Assembly: GCF_011390835.1 (NCBI RefSeq)
Contig: NZ_JAABRQ010000003.1
Location: 1-64,000 of the forward strand
DNA: 64,000 nt
Direction: 5' to 3'
DNA from: Hydrogenophaga sp.
GTDB taxonomy: Bacteria; Pseudomonadota; Gammaproteobacteria; Burkholderiales; Burkholderiaceae_C
The translations under genes were made by a program, and so were the position numbers. Within the stretch, counting starts at the first letter, position 1, and each line of letters opens with the position of its first letter. Positions 16,574 through 26,051 of this stretch are shown here, one piece after another. The notes under the pieces are model-generated. The model searched no databases and was not told the DNA's origin. It was given only the letters and a program-made list of their open reading frames with translations.

Positions 16574-17416
16574 ATGAAATTCCAAGGCTCCGAGAATTAC
16601 ATCGCCACCCAGGACCTGATGCTGGCCGTGAACGCCGCCATCACCCTCAAACGCCCGCTGCTGGTCAAGGGCGAGCCTGGCACCGGCAAGACCATGCTGG
16701 CCGAAGAGGTGGCCCAGTCGCTGAAACTGCCGCTGCTGCAGTGGCACATCAAGAGCACCACCAAAGCACAACAAGGCCTGTACGAATACGACGCAGTTTC
16801 GCGCCTGCGCGACTCCCAGCTTGGCGACGAAAAGGTCAAGGACATCCACAACTACATCGTCAAGGGCGTGCTGTGGCAGGCCTTCACTGCCGATGAGCCA
16901 GTCGCGCTTCTGATCGACGAGATCGACAAGGCCGATATCGAGTTTCCCAACGACTTGCTGCGCGAGCTCGATCGCATGGAGTTTTACTGCTACGAGACGC
17001 GCGAGTTGGTGCGCGCCAAACACCGGCCGCTGGTCTTCATCACATCCAACAACGAAAAAGAGCTGCCCGACGCCTTTCTGCGTCGCTGCTTCTTCCACTA
17101 CATCAAGTTCCCCGATGCCGAGACCATGCAGCGCATCGTCGACGTGCACTTCCCAAATCTCAAGAAGGAGTTGCTGGCGGCAGCCATGAAGACCTTCTTC
17201 GACGTGCGCAACCTGCCCGGCCTCAAGAAAAAGCCCAGCACAAGCGAGCTGCTGGACTGGCTCAAGCTGCTGATGGCCGAAGACATCCCGCTCGAAGCGC
17301 TGCAAAGCGCCGACAGCAAAGTCAGCATCCCGCCGCTGGTGGGCGCCTTGTTGAAGAACGAGCAGGACACCTCCTTGTTTGAGAAGCTGGTGTTCATGAA
17401 TCAGAGAAATCGGTGA
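16574..17416 (+). CDS. MoxR family AAA+ ATPase
   Basis: A 280-residue AAA+ ATPase. Walker A is GEPGTGKTML (about residues 36-45), Walker B is VALLIDEIDKAD (about residues 112-123), and a sensor 1 segment FITSNNEKELPDAFLRR follows. MoxR proteins act as chaperone-like ATPases, usually with a VWA-domain partner, to mature or insert metals into enzyme complexes. The VWA partner is encoded two genes downstream. The usual length is about 280-330 residues, so the protein is complete. Confidence 0.94.
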   Translation: MKFQGSENYIATQDLMLAVNAAITLKRPLLVKGEPGTGKTMLAEEVAQSLKLPLLQWHIKSTTKAQQGLYEYDAVSRLRDSQLGDEKVKDIHNYIVKGVLWQAFTADEPVALLIDEIDKADIEFPNDLLRELDRMEFYCYETRELVRAKHRPLVFITSNNEKELPDAFLRRCFFHYIKFPDAETMQRIVDVHFPNLKKELLAAAMKTFFDVRNLPGLKKKPSTSELLDWLKLLMAEDIPLEALQSADSKVSIPPLVGALLKNEQDTSLFEKLVFMNQRNR

Positions 17417-17419
17417 GAA

Positions 17420-17500
17420 CTGGCCTCCACGCTCCGCCGCTGCGCGGGTCGCTGCCCTCCGAGGGGGCTGACCCGGCTTGGGACGGCACGGCGCCGAATC
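17420..17500. repeat. GC-rich intergenic repeat, divergent copy D
   Basis: The stretch between moxR and the acetyltransferase (CTCCACGCTCCGCCGCTGCGCGG, CCCTCCGAGGGGG, ACCCGGCTTGGGACGGC) resembles the hairpin-rich intergenic elements common in Comamonadaceae. It shares the C-run/G-run hairpin and GC-rich flanks with copies A-C but lacks their CACCGCGGAACC start. The ORF track reads it as the first 30 residues of the acetyltransferase, which is not credible. Confidence 0.6.
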
Positions 17501-17538
17501 ACATCGCTGCAAGTCCGCTACAGGGTTTTGTACAGCCC

Positions 17539-18117
17539 GTGATCCTGAGCGACCACGGCATCCGCCTGGAGCCGTTGGCCCCGTCGCACGAAGCAGGTCT
17601 GAGCGAGGCGGCGGCCGACGGCGAATTGTGGAACTTGCGCATCACCTCGGTGCCCGCGCCCGGCGAGACACGTGCCTATATCGATACCGCCTTGGAGATG
17701 CGAGAAGCCGGGGAGCGCTTGGCCTTCGCGGTGATCGATGAGGCCTCGGGCAAAGTGCTGGGTAGCACCAGTTACCACGATATCCTGCCGGCGGTGAAGC
17801 GGGTGGAGATTGGCTACACCTGGTACGCCAAGCGCACGCAGCGCAGCCACGTCAACACCACCTGCAAGCTGCTCATGATGGGCCACGCGTTCGACACCCT
17901 GGGCTGCCGCACCGTGGGCTGGCGCACCGACAACTTCAACTTCGCTTCGCAACAGGCGATCGAGCGCCTGGGCGCACGCAAAGATGGCGTGATCCGGGGC
18001 CATGCGATGCGGCGCGACGGCACCATCCGCGACACCGTGATCTACAGCATGATTGCGGGCGAATGGCCCGAGGCCAAGGCACAGTTGCGGTACCGCCGCA
18101 GCCTGCATGTAGGCTGA
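17539..18117 (+). CDS. GNAT family N-acetyltransferase (RimJ/RimL-like)
   Basis: A 192-residue acetyltransferase of the RimJ/RimL subgroup (Acetyltransf_3). It begins ILSDHGIRLEPLAPSHEAGL and carries the family IGYTWYAKRTQRSHVNTTCK segment, which binds acetyl-CoA, followed by GCRTVGWRTDNFNFASQQAIERLG. The substrate is unknown. I choose the GTG at 17539 because the upstream part of the ORF is a translated repeat. It sits between moxR and the VWA gene on the same strand, an unusual interruption of that pair. Confidence 0.85.
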   Translation: MILSDHGIRLEPLAPSHEAGLSEAAADGELWNLRITSVPAPGETRAYIDTALEMREAGERLAFAVIDEASGKVLGSTSYHDILPAVKRVEIGYTWYAKRTQRSHVNTTCKLLMMGHAFDTLGCRTVGWRTDNFNFASQQAIERLGARKDGVIRGHAMRRDGTIRDTVIYSMIAGEWPEAKAQLRYRRSLHVG

Positions 18118-18147
18118 CGCACGCGCCGCCTGCCAAAGGAATCCGAC

Positions 18148-19335
18148 ATGCTGATCGATTTTTTCTATACCCTGCGCTCGGCCAAGTTGCCGGTTTCGGT
18201 CAAGGAATACCTGATGCTGCTGGAGGCCTTGCAGGCCGATGTGGTGGGGCCACGCAACCCCGATGCCTGCAGCATGGACGACTTCTACTTCCTCAGCCGC
18301 ACCGCGCTGGTGAAAGATGAAAAGCACTTCGACAAGTTCGACCGCGCGTTCGCCGCCTACTTCAAGGGCGTGGAGATGATCGCGGACTTCACCAAGCCCA
18401 TTCCGGCCGACTGGTTGCGCCAGGAGATCGAACGCATCCTGTCCGAAGAGCAGAAGGCCAACGCGCCCAAGATGGACTGGGACGAGCTGATGGAGACGCT
18501 CAAGAAGCGGCTGGAAGAGCAGAAAGAGCGCCACGAAGGCGGCAGCAAGTGGATCGGCACCGGGGGCACCTCGCCCTTTGGAAACAGTGGCCAGAATCCG
18601 CAAGGAGTGCGCATCGGTGGCAAGGGCGGCAACAAGAGCGCGGTCAAGGTGTGGGAGCAGCGCGCCTACCGCGACTACGACGATTCGCAAGAGCTCGGCA
18701 CACGCAACATCAAGGTGGCACTGCGGCGTCTGCGCAAGTTCGCGCGCGAGGGCAATGATCTGGAACTCGACCTGCCAGACACCATCCGAAGCACAGCGGC
18801 CAACGCCGGCTGGCTGGACATCAAGATGATCCCGGAGCGGCACAACAACGTGAAGGTGCTGCTGCTGATGGACGTGGGCGGCACGATGGACGAGCACATC
18901 CAGCGCGTCGAAGAGCTGTTTTCAGCCGTCAAGAGCGAGTTCAAGCACCTGGAGTTCTACTACTTCCACAACTGCGTCTACGACTTCATGTGGCGCAACA
19001 ACCGCCGTCGCTACGCCGAAAAGTTTCCGACCTGGGACATCATCCGCAAGTACAACAAGGACTACAAACTGATCTTTGTGGGTGACGCGACCATGAGCCC
19101 CTACGAGATCCTGCAGCCCGGCGGCAGCGTGGAGTACAACAACGAAGAGGCTGGCGCGGAATGGATGCAGCGGCTGACCCACGCATTCCCGAAGTTCGCC
19201 TGGATCAACCCGGAACCTCAGGGCGTGTGGCAGTATCGACAGAGCATCAGCATCATCCAGCAGCTCGTGAGTCAGCGCATGTTTCCGCTGACCCTCAAAG
19301 GTCTGGAAGACGCGATGCGGATGCTCTCGAAATAG
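18148..19335 (+). CDS. VWA domain protein, CoxE-like partner of MoxR
   Basis: A 395-residue soluble protein. The N-terminal half is helical and charged, with a Gly-rich linker (GGSKWIGTGGTSPFG). The C-terminal half is a VWA-type domain beginning VKVLLLMDVGGTMDEH. The MIDAS motif is DVGGT rather than the usual DxSxS, so metal binding may differ. It resembles the CoxE-like family that works with MoxR ATPases in maturing metalloenzymes. It is 30 bp downstream of the acetyltransferase and 7 bp upstream of tamA. Confidence 0.88.
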   Translation: MLIDFFYTLRSAKLPVSVKEYLMLLEALQADVVGPRNPDACSMDDFYFLSRTALVKDEKHFDKFDRAFAAYFKGVEMIADFTKPIPADWLRQEIERILSEEQKANAPKMDWDELMETLKKRLEEQKERHEGGSKWIGTGGTSPFGNSGQNPQGVRIGGKGGNKSAVKVWEQRAYRDYDDSQELGTRNIKVALRRLRKFAREGNDLELDLPDTIRSTAANAGWLDIKMIPERHNNVKVLLLMDVGGTMDEHIQRVEELFSAVKSEFKHLEFYYFHNCVYDFMWRNNRRRYAEKFPTWDIIRKYNKDYKLIFVGDATMSPYEILQPGGSVEYNNEEAGAEWMQRLTHAFPKFAWINPEPQGVWQYRQSISIIQQLVSQRMFPLTLKGLEDAMRMLSK

Positions 19336-19342
19336 CTGTTGC

Positions 19343-21316
19343 ATGAACCTTTTCCTCCTGCGCCGCGTCCTGCGGGCGCGGTGGCACCTGCTGGGGTGCG
19401 CGTTTTGTCTGCCGGTGCTGGGTTTCGCCCAAGCGCCGAACACTCCCACGCCTGCGGCTGAACCGACCACCAGCGCAGCAGCGAGTCCGAGTCGCAAGGA
19501 CAAGCCGAGTGACGAACCGGTCTACCGCTTCGGCATCGAGCTCCAGACCGAATCCAAGGATTTGCGCGAATTCCTTCTGCGGCACATGGAGTTGCAGCGA
19601 TTTCGCACCCTGCCCGACCTGGACGCCAGCGAACTCGCCCGTCTGGTGGACAAGGCGCCGGACAACATCGGCGACCTGCTGGGCACGCTGGGCCACTTCA
19701 ATCCCCAGGTCGAGGTGCTGGACCTGGCGCAAGATAGCGCCTTCCCCTTGGGCACGCTGCGCCTGAAGGTCGACCCCGGGCCCTTGACACGGGTGGAGTC
19801 GGTGCTGATTGCGTTCCGCGGTGAAATCGCCAGCCGACCCGAGGCGGCCGAGCAGCGCGCCGCCATCCAGAGCGCCTTCTCCATGAAGGCGGGCGACCGG
19901 TTCACCCAGGCCGACTGGGCAAGCGCCAAGACCGCTGCCCTGCGCCAACTCACAGCCCGGCGCTACCCGGCCGGACGCATCGACGGCAGCCTGGCCGATG
20001 TCGATCCCACCAACCACACGGTACGCCTTGCCTTGGAGCTCGACTCTGGCTTGCCAGTGCAGATCGGGGCGGTTCGGGTGGAAGGCACCGAGCGCTACGA
20101 AGGCAGCGACGCCGAAAATCTGGTGCGCCTGGCTGGCCTGTTGCCCGGCAGCGACTACGACCTCGTCAACCTGCAGGAGGCGCAGCGCCGCATTGCCGAA
20201 ACCGGCTATTACGACTCGGTGTTCGTGTACGTCGATCCTGGCACCGATGCTCAGGTCGCGCCCGTGGTGGTGCAGGTGCGCGAAAGCAAGCTGAAAAAAC
20301 TTGTCCTGGGCATCGGCGCCAGCACCGACAGCGGTGCACGGCTGTCCATCGAACACATCCACAACCGGGTGCCGGGCATCGGCTGGCGCGCGGCCAACAA
20401 GCTGCTGATCGAGCGCGACGACCAGCTGTTCACTACCGACTGGACCCGCCCGGTCGATGAGCGGGGATGGGGCTGGTTCGTGGGCGGCCAGCTGGCGCGC
20501 CAGATCGATGGCTTTGACACCACCACCAGCCAGCGCCTACGGGTGGGGCAATCGCAGACCGACCCCCTCCTGGACCGCAGCTTTTACCTGCAGTTCGACC
20601 GCGCGTTGTCGAAAAACTCGCAAGACGCCACGCTCGGTTCGGACGGCGCGGAATCGTCCTTGTCGGCGAACTACGCGTGGACTAGGCGGCGTTTTGACAA
20701 CCTGCTACAGCCCAACGATGGGCACGGCTGGGCGGTGGAGTTGGGTGCGGGCACGACGATCACACCCATCCGCCGCCCCTTTACCCGCACGCGCGTGCGC
20801 TGGCTCGGCCTGTGGCCCATCGCCTCGGGCCAGGCCACCACCGACCAGTCCACGGCGGCAGCGCTGGGTGAGGCCAAGCGTGCGCCGGTGAGCAGCAACG
20901 CCGGGCGCCTGGCCTTGCGCCTGGAGGGGGGTGCTGTGTTGGCGCAGTCCGATGCGCCGATTCCTGAAACGCAGCTGTTCCTCACCGGCGGTGACAACAC
21001 CGTGCGCGGCTACGGCCTGCGCTCCATCGGCATACCTCAATCCGATGGCGGCGTGCAGCCCGGTCGCTATCTGGCCGTCGCCAGCCTGGAGTGGCAGCGC
21101 CCCCTGGTGCGCAAAGGTGTGCGCACCCCGTTTGAAACGGTGCTGTTCGTAGACGCCGGCGCCGTGGCCGACCAACCTGGGGACCTGCGCATGCAGTGGG
21201 GGGTCGGTGCTGGCCTGCGCTACAACAGCCCGGTCGGGCCCTTGCAGTTGGACCTGGCTTACGGTCTGGATCCCAAGCGCCTGCGCCTGCACCTGAACGT
21301 GGGCTTCGCGTTCTGA
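19343..21316 (+). CDS. tamA: TamA, outer-membrane Omp85-family translocation and assembly factor
   Basis: A 657-residue Omp85 protein with a signal peptide ending near LGFAQA, a Pro/Ala/Ser-rich linker, N-terminal POTRA domains and a C-terminal 16-strand barrel. Visible barrel features are the lid-lock motif VRGYGLRS and the closing strand ending LNVGFAF with terminal Phe. TamA works with TamB to insert some outer-membrane proteins and to move phospholipids between membranes. The tamB gene follows 8 bp later. The ATG lies 7 bp after the VWA gene, but a functional link between the two is not known. Confidence 0.92.
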   Translation: MNLFLLRRVLRARWHLLGCAFCLPVLGFAQAPNTPTPAAEPTTSAAASPSRKDKPSDEPVYRFGIELQTESKDLREFLLRHMELQRFRTLPDLDASELARLVDKAPDNIGDLLGTLGHFNPQVEVLDLAQDSAFPLGTLRLKVDPGPLTRVESVLIAFRGEIASRPEAAEQRAAIQSAFSMKAGDRFTQADWASAKTAALRQLTARRYPAGRIDGSLADVDPTNHTVRLALELDSGLPVQIGAVRVEGTERYEGSDAENLVRLAGLLPGSDYDLVNLQEAQRRIAETGYYDSVFVYVDPGTDAQVAPVVVQVRESKLKKLVLGIGASTDSGARLSIEHIHNRVPGIGWRAANKLLIERDDQLFTTDWTRPVDERGWGWFVGGQLARQIDGFDTTTSQRLRVGQSQTDPLLDRSFYLQFDRALSKNSQDATLGSDGAESSLSANYAWTRRRFDNLLQPNDGHGWAVELGAGTTITPIRRPFTRTRVRWLGLWPIASGQATTDQSTAAALGEAKRAPVSSNAGRLALRLEGGAVLAQSDAPIPETQLFLTGGDNTVRGYGLRSIGIPQSDGGVQPGRYLAVASLEWQRPLVRKGVRTPFETVLFVDAGAVADQPGDLRMQWGVGAGLRYNSPVGPLQLDLAYGLDPKRLRLHLNVGFAF

Positions 21317-21324
21317 GCCGCCGC

Positions 21325-24300
21325 ATGACACGACCACCGAACGAGGCCGAGGCGCCAGTGCCAGTGGTAGCAGGGCGCCACTCGATTCGCAGCCTGGCGC
21401 GGGGCGTGGGGCGTGCATTCAAAGGCCTGGGCTGGTTGGGCGTGTGGCTGCCCGGTACCCTAGTGGCCTTGCTGCTGGCGGCCTTGGTGGTGGTCTGGGT
21501 CTGGAGCGGCACACCAGGCTCGCTGGCGCAAGCGCTGGGCTGGGCCCAGGCCTGGACAGAGGATCAGCCTCCCGAGGCTGGGCGTCTGCAGGCCACCAGT
21601 GTGCAGGGCAGCCTGCGCGAGGGCGGGCGGATCGAGGGCCTGCAGTGGTCGCAACCGGGCCTGGACGTGCAAGCTCTCGCTGTGCGACTGCGCTGGAGTC
21701 CCAGCCTCATCCTGCAGGCCCTGCGCGGCAAGGGTGTGCAGATCGACGAACTGGCCATCGGCGAACTGCGCGTACAAGACAACCGGCAGCCTTCGCCCAC
21801 AGTGCCGCTGGAATCGCTGGCCTTGCCGGTTCGCCTGAGCGTGCCCTGGTCGCTGGACCGCTTGGTGCTGACCGGCAATGCAGCGCTGGAGCTGAGCCAG
21901 CTCAAGGGCCTGTACCGCTACGGCGTGCTGGAACCGGACAGCCCGCCCAGCCAAGGCCTGGTGCCGGGCGCGGATGCCGCACACCAGCTCACGCTGGACT
22001 CCCTGCAACTGGCCCAGGGCCGCTACAGCGCGCAACTCGTGCTCGGCGCGCTGGCACCGATGCCACTCAAGCTGAGCCTGCTGGGCGATGTGCAAACCAG
22101 TGTGCCCGGCGGGCAGAGCCTCACCTTGAGGGCCACCGCCGATATGATGGGCACGCTGTCTGGCGCCAGCGCCTCGCTGGCCATAGAGGCCCGGGCTCAG
22201 CCCGCGAACAGCGCTGGCGCCAGCCCTACGCTGGTGGCCAGTGCCACCGTGCGCCCCTGGGCCAGTGAGCTGACCCAGATGGTGGAGCGGGCCAGCGCCA
22301 CCACCCGCGAGCTGGACCTGTCCTCGCTCTGGCCGCAGGCACCGCGGACCAAGCTGTCGGGCACGATGAGTGCTGCACCAAAAAACGGCGCCTGGCAGGC
22401 CAGTGCCCGCCTTGACAACCGCGACAGCGGCCCCTGGGACCAGCAGCGCCTGCCGGTCCAATCGCTGCGCGCCGAGGTGGAGCAGCGCGAGAGCCGCTGG
22501 GTGGTTCCCAGCCTGAGCGCGCGCATCGGCCAGGGCGAAATTCAGGCCCGTGGCGCTTTTCAACCCGCCGCCGGTTCTAAGCCCGCGACCTGGGAAGGCG
22601 ACGTGACCGTGGTGGGCCTGAGCCCGGCGCTAGTCTGGAGCACGCTGGCACCGCTCGCGCTCGATGCCCAGTTGCGGGCCAGCACCGGCGCGGCGCAACC
22701 CGATGCGATCGCACTCGACGCGCGCGTGCTGCCCTCGGACAGGCAGCCTTCGCGAGCAGCCCAGGGTCTGCGCATGCGCGAGGTTCAGGTCACTGGCCAA
22801 TGGCTGGCCGCGGGCGGCGTGGGCGGCGTGCTCGACCTGACGCAGGCCGTTGTCGACGCCGCTGGCCTGCGCGCCACCGCCCAGGGGCGCTTCGATGTGG
22901 CCGCGCGGGCGTTCAAAGGCCAGGCCAGTTTGACCCTGCCCGGTGCCCAGAGCTCCTTCCAGGGATATCTGGGGCATGCGCAAGGCAATGGCGATCTGTC
23001 CCTGAACATCACGGATGCCGCCCAGCTACTGGCCTGGGCCCGCAGTCTGCAGACGCTGCCAATGGCCGGCCCGGCCATTGCCGCCTGGCTGAAGGCACAA
23101 CCGCAGTTGAACACCTTGCAAATCGCCGGCAGCGGGCAGCTGAAAGCGACATGGCAAGGCGGTCTGGCCGAACTGGGTTTTCCGGCGCCGGGCACACCGG
23201 CCGCCGCCGCACGCGGCGCGCCATTGCAGCTGCAGGTCACGCTGGATGTGCCGAAGCTAGGTGGCCAGCTGCCGACGCCCCAGACCGGCACCAGCACAGC
23301 GAGCGCGGCCAAGCCCACCCCCTGGTCGGTGCAAGGGCTGCGCTTTGACGCCCGAGGCAGCCTAGCCGACCTCGCGCTCAAGCTGCAGGGCGACGCCGCG
23401 CTCGCGCCCTGGAACGGGTCGATCAACACCCAGGCCCGCCTGAAGAACGCGCTCGCGGGAATGGGTCTGTCCACCACCACGCCGACAACAGCCACCAGCC
23501 AGCTGGACCTTGCCGCGCTGCAGCTCCAGGTGCAGGACGCCTCCAGATCCGATCGCCGCGTCGACTGGCAGATCCGCAGCGAGCAAGCGCTGGCGCTCAG
23601 CTGGGTGTCGACACCGGCCGGGCTCCAGCTGCAGGCCAGGCCAGGCCGCCTGCAGGCGCTGCCCACCTTCCAGTCGCTCAAGCCGCCTGGCGCAAGAACC
23701 AAGCTGAGCGGCAACAATCCGCCCGCCGGTCCGGCGGCGAAAACGCCACTCACCCTGGCCTGGGACGCCATCCGCTGGCAGGGTGAGGCGATTGAGACGC
23801 GCGGCCGCCTCAGTGGCCTGCCGCTGTCGTGGATCGACGCGTTGGCCACCGCCGAGGGTGCCAGCAGCGGCCCCATCACCCAGGCCGGCGTGCGTGGCGA
23901 CATCGTGTTCGACGGCACCTGGGATGTGCTGTTGCCGGCAGCAGGCGCCAGCGGCGCACCGTTGCGTCTGGACGCGCAGCTGCTGCGCGCCAGCGGCGAC
24001 CTGTCGGTGCAGACCGAGCCATCGGGCAGCGGCTCGGCCCTGGCTGGCGCCGCCCGCGCGCCCGTGCAAGCCGGCGTGCGCGACGCCCGACTGATCCTCA
24101 ACGCCCAGGGCCGCACGCTGAACGCCAGCCTGCTCTGGGACAGTGAGCGGCTGGGCCAGGCCACGGCTGGCGTTCGCACCGAATTCAACGCCGGTGCGCA
24201 GGCAGCGCCGGGCGAGAGCCTGCTCGATGCCTGGTGGCCTGCCAGCTCGCCCATCGAGGGCTCGCTCAAAGCCACGCTGCCCCAGGTGGGTGTCTGGTCG

Positions 24301-25569
24301 GCGCTTGCGCCGCCAGGCTGGCGCATGCGAGGCACGCTCAAGGCCGAGGCCACGGTCGGCGGCACCCGTGGCGAACCCAAACTGCGCGGCAGCCTGGAAG
24401 CCGAAGAGCTGGCGCTGCGCTCGGTGGTCGACGGCATCGAGTTTTCCAACGGCCGACTGCGCGCGACACTGGACGACGAGCGCATCACCATCGAACGCCT
24501 CACGCTGGACGGCCCCTCCGGCAGCGAACCAGGTGGCAGCCTCGAGGCCAGGGGCCAGGCCCAGTGGCGCGCCCCCACACCCGGCGCACCGCGCGAGCCC
24601 CTGATCGACCTGGAGGTGCGCACCCAACAGCTGCGCGTCTCGACCCGCCCCGACCGCCGCCTCACGCTCTCGGGCGAAGTCAAGGCGCAGCTGGCTGGGC
24701 CGCGCCTGAACGTGCGCGGCAAGCTCACCGCCGATTCCGCGATGTTCATCCTGCCCGACGAGCTGGCGCCCACCCTGGGCGACGATGTGATCGTGCGCGG
24801 CGGGCGCAGCCTGCCCCAGGGCACGTCGACCGCGGTGCCGATCGAGCCCGACATCGAAGTCACCATCGACCTGGGCCAGCAATTCGAGGTGCGCGGGCGC
24901 GGGCTCAAGACGCGTCTGGCCGGCCTGCTCACGGTGCGCAGCACGCCCAAGCTGCCCACGCCGCGCGTGCTGGGCGAAGTGCGCACGGTCGGCGGCACGT
25001 ACCGCGCTTATGGCCAGAATCTCAACATCGACACCGGAGTGTTGCGCTTCACCGGCCCCTACGACGACCCCACGCTGGACATCCTCGCCGTGCGTGCGCA
25101 GGTTGGCGACAACCAGCGTGTGGGTGTGCAGATCACCGGCAGCGCACAGGGCCCACGTGTGCGCCTCTACGCCGACCCCGATCTGCCCGACAGTGAAAAA
25201 CTGGCCTATCTGGTCTTGGGCCGCCCCGCCACCGGCGCTGGCGCCGAGGCCGCCGTGTTGCAACAAGCCGCGCTCGCACTGCTGGCCGGCGGCGGTGGCC
25301 AGCGAGACGGAGGGATTGCCAGCACCATTGGCCTGGACGAGCTGGGCTTCAGTGGCGAATCCACCAACGCCGACGGTTCCACGACCGCCGCTGCCCTCAC
25401 ACTGGGCAAGCGCATCTCGGACAAGCTCTACCTGAGCTACGAGCGCACGCTGGCCGGCACGCTGGGCACCGTATCCATCTTCTACGATGTGTCCAGGCGC
25501 CTCACGCTGCGGGCGCGCGCCGGCGAAGAAAGCGCGATCGACCTGATCTTCACCATCCGCTACGACTGA
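21325..25569 (+). CDS. tamB: TamB, inner-membrane-anchored translocation and assembly module protein
   Basis: A 1414-residue protein of the TamB/YtfN (DUF490) family. An N-terminal helix (LPGTLVALLLAALVVVWVW) anchors it in the inner membrane. The remainder is a long beta-rich, Ala/Gly/Leu-rich periplasmic domain expected to form a hydrophobic groove. The C-terminal family segment is clear: GTYRAYGQNLNIDTGVLRF, PDSEKLAYLVLGRP and GKRISDKLYLSYERTL. The ORF track begins 43 codons upstream inside tamA; the ATG at 21325, 8 bp after the tamA stop, is the better start. Confidence 0.93.
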   Translation: MTRPPNEAEAPVPVVAGRHSIRSLARGVGRAFKGLGWLGVWLPGTLVALLLAALVVVWVWSGTPGSLAQALGWAQAWTEDQPPEAGRLQATSVQGSLREGGRIEGLQWSQPGLDVQALAVRLRWSPSLILQALRGKGVQIDELAIGELRVQDNRQPSPTVPLESLALPVRLSVPWSLDRLVLTGNAALELSQLKGLYRYGVLEPDSPPSQGLVPGADAAHQLTLDSLQLAQGRYSAQLVLGALAPMPLKLSLLGDVQTSVPGGQSLTLRATADMMGTLSGASASLAIEARAQPANSAGASPTLVASATVRPWASELTQMVERASATTRELDLSSLWPQAPRTKLSGTMSAAPKNGAWQASARLDNRDSGPWDQQRLPVQSLRAEVEQRESRWVVPSLSARIGQGEIQARGAFQPAAGSKPATWEGDVTVVGLSPALVWSTLAPLALDAQLRASTGAAQPDAIALDARVLPSDRQPSRAAQGLRMREVQVTGQWLAAGGVGGVLDLTQAVVDAAGLRATAQGRFDVAARAFKGQASLTLPGAQSSFQGYLGHAQGNGDLSLNITDAAQLLAWARSLQTLPMAGPAIAAWLKAQPQLNTLQIAGSGQLKATWQGGLAELGFPAPGTPAAAARGAPLQLQVTLDVPKLGGQLPTPQTGTSTASAAKPTPWSVQGLRFDARGSLADLALKLQGDAALAPWNGSINTQARLKNALAGMGLSTTTPTTATSQLDLAALQLQVQDASRSDRRVDWQIRSEQALALSWVSTPAGLQLQARPGRLQALPTFQSLKPPGARTKLSGNNPPAGPAAKTPLTLAWDAIRWQGEAIETRGRLSGLPLSWIDALATAEGASSGPITQAGVRGDIVFDGTWDVLLPAAGASGAPLRLDAQLLRASGDLSVQTEPSGSGSALAGAARAPVQAGVRDARLILNAQGRTLNASLLWDSERLGQATAGVRTEFNAGAQAAPGESLLDAWWPASSPIEGSLKATLPQVGVWSALAPPGWRMRGTLKAEATVGGTRGEPKLRGSLEAEELALRSVVDGIEFSNGRLRATLDDERITIERLTLDGPSGSEPGGSLEARGQAQWRAPTPGAPREPLIDLEVRTQQLRVSTRPDRRLTLSGEVKAQLAGPRLNVRGKLTADSAMFILPDELAPTLGDDVIVRGGRSLPQGTSTAVPIEPDIEVTIDLGQQFEVRGRGLKTRLAGLLTVRSTPKLPTPRVLGEVRTVGGTYRAYGQNLNIDTGVLRFTGPYDDPTLDILAVRAQVGDNQRVGVQITGSAQGPRVRLYADPDLPDSEKLAYLVLGRPATGAGAEAAVLQQAALALLAGGGGQRDGGIASTIGLDELGFSGESTNADGSTTAAALTLGKRISDKLYLSYERTLAGTLGTVSIFYDVSRRLTLRARAGEESAIDLIFTIRYD

Positions 25570-25636
25570 CGCATGGCCCTGGGTCCTCAGGGCATGAGAC
25601 CCCAGCGCGCCTGCATGTGCGCGAAGACCCCGCCTT

Positions 25637-25642
25637 TACAAT
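25637..25642 (+). promoter_or_regulatory. Candidate -10 box of tRNA-Arg
   Basis: TACAAT lies 14 bp before the first base of the mature tRNA, a normal distance for a tRNA promoter. No convincing -35 hexamer is found 16-18 bp upstream, so this is a tentative call. Confidence 0.4.
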
Positions 25643-25656
25643 CGCCGTTCCTCCTC

Positions 25657-25731
25657 GCCGCCATAGTTCAATGGATAGAACGAGCGCCTCCTAAGCGCTA
25701 GATACAGGTTCGATTCCTGTTGGTGGTACCA
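25657..25731 (+). tRNA. tRNA-Arg (anticodon CCU)
   Basis: A complete cloverleaf of 75 nt with encoded CCA. The acceptor stem is GCCGCCA paired with TGGTGGT, with a discriminator A. The anticodon stem AGCGC/GCGCT carries loop CTCCTAA, giving anticodon CCU, which reads AGG. The T-arm CAGGTTCGATTCCTG is canonical. It follows tamB by 87 bp and is followed by its own terminator. Confidence 0.97.
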
Positions 25732-25739
25732 AACTCAAG

Positions 25740-25777
25740 CCCGGAACGGTTCGCAGCCATCCGGGTTTTTGTTTTTT
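25740..25777 (+). terminator. Rho-independent terminator of tRNA-Arg
   Basis: The stem CCCGGA/TCCGGG encloses a 14-base loop and is followed by TTTTTGTTTTTT, an almost continuous T-run. It ends the tRNA transcript. Confidence 0.9.
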
Positions 25778-26051
25778 CACTCTGAAGTGGCTACCTATCG
25801 GTGCAACAAGGTGTCATGCGATCCAAGCATTCTGCGAGTGTCATCGGGTTCTCCAATGCACCGGCACCTTTGCGCAGCGCAGCTGCGCGCGTGCAGTACG
25901 ATTTCATCGTGCGCCACGACCTGCCGCTTGCGTTATCCCATGACAAGAAGCGATGCCGAGTCCTTGGTCAGCTCCAGATCAACCACCGTGGGCAGTTCCG
26001 CAGACCCTCTCGACGAATACCCTGAGCTGGCCGTGCGCTCGGCGTGCGGCC
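25778..26051. other. Gene-free stretch downstream of tRNA-Arg
   Basis: About 270 bp without a recognisable gene. The listed ORFs here are short, overlap each other on both strands and mostly continue antisense into the DUF3482 gene. Base composition looks a little less GC-rich than its neighbours. The end of one minus frame (LPTVVDLELTKDSASLLVMG) could be the tail of a decayed gene, but I cannot identify it. I see no repeat of the tRNA 3' end that would mark an attachment site. Confidence 0.5.

Noticed and set aside
16430-17512. 360-residue minus-strand ORF opposite moxR
   Set aside because: Antisense to a clear MoxR ATPase with Walker motifs; no independent family features.
17413-17538. N-terminal extension of the acetyltransferase ORF
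   Set aside because: It translates an intergenic GC-rich repeat. The GNAT domain begins after the GTG at 17539.
22785-24998. 737-residue minus-strand ORF within tamB
   Set aside because: It is antisense to a clear tamB frame, has Ser/Arg/Pro-rich composition typical of GC-rich shadow frames, and shows no domain.
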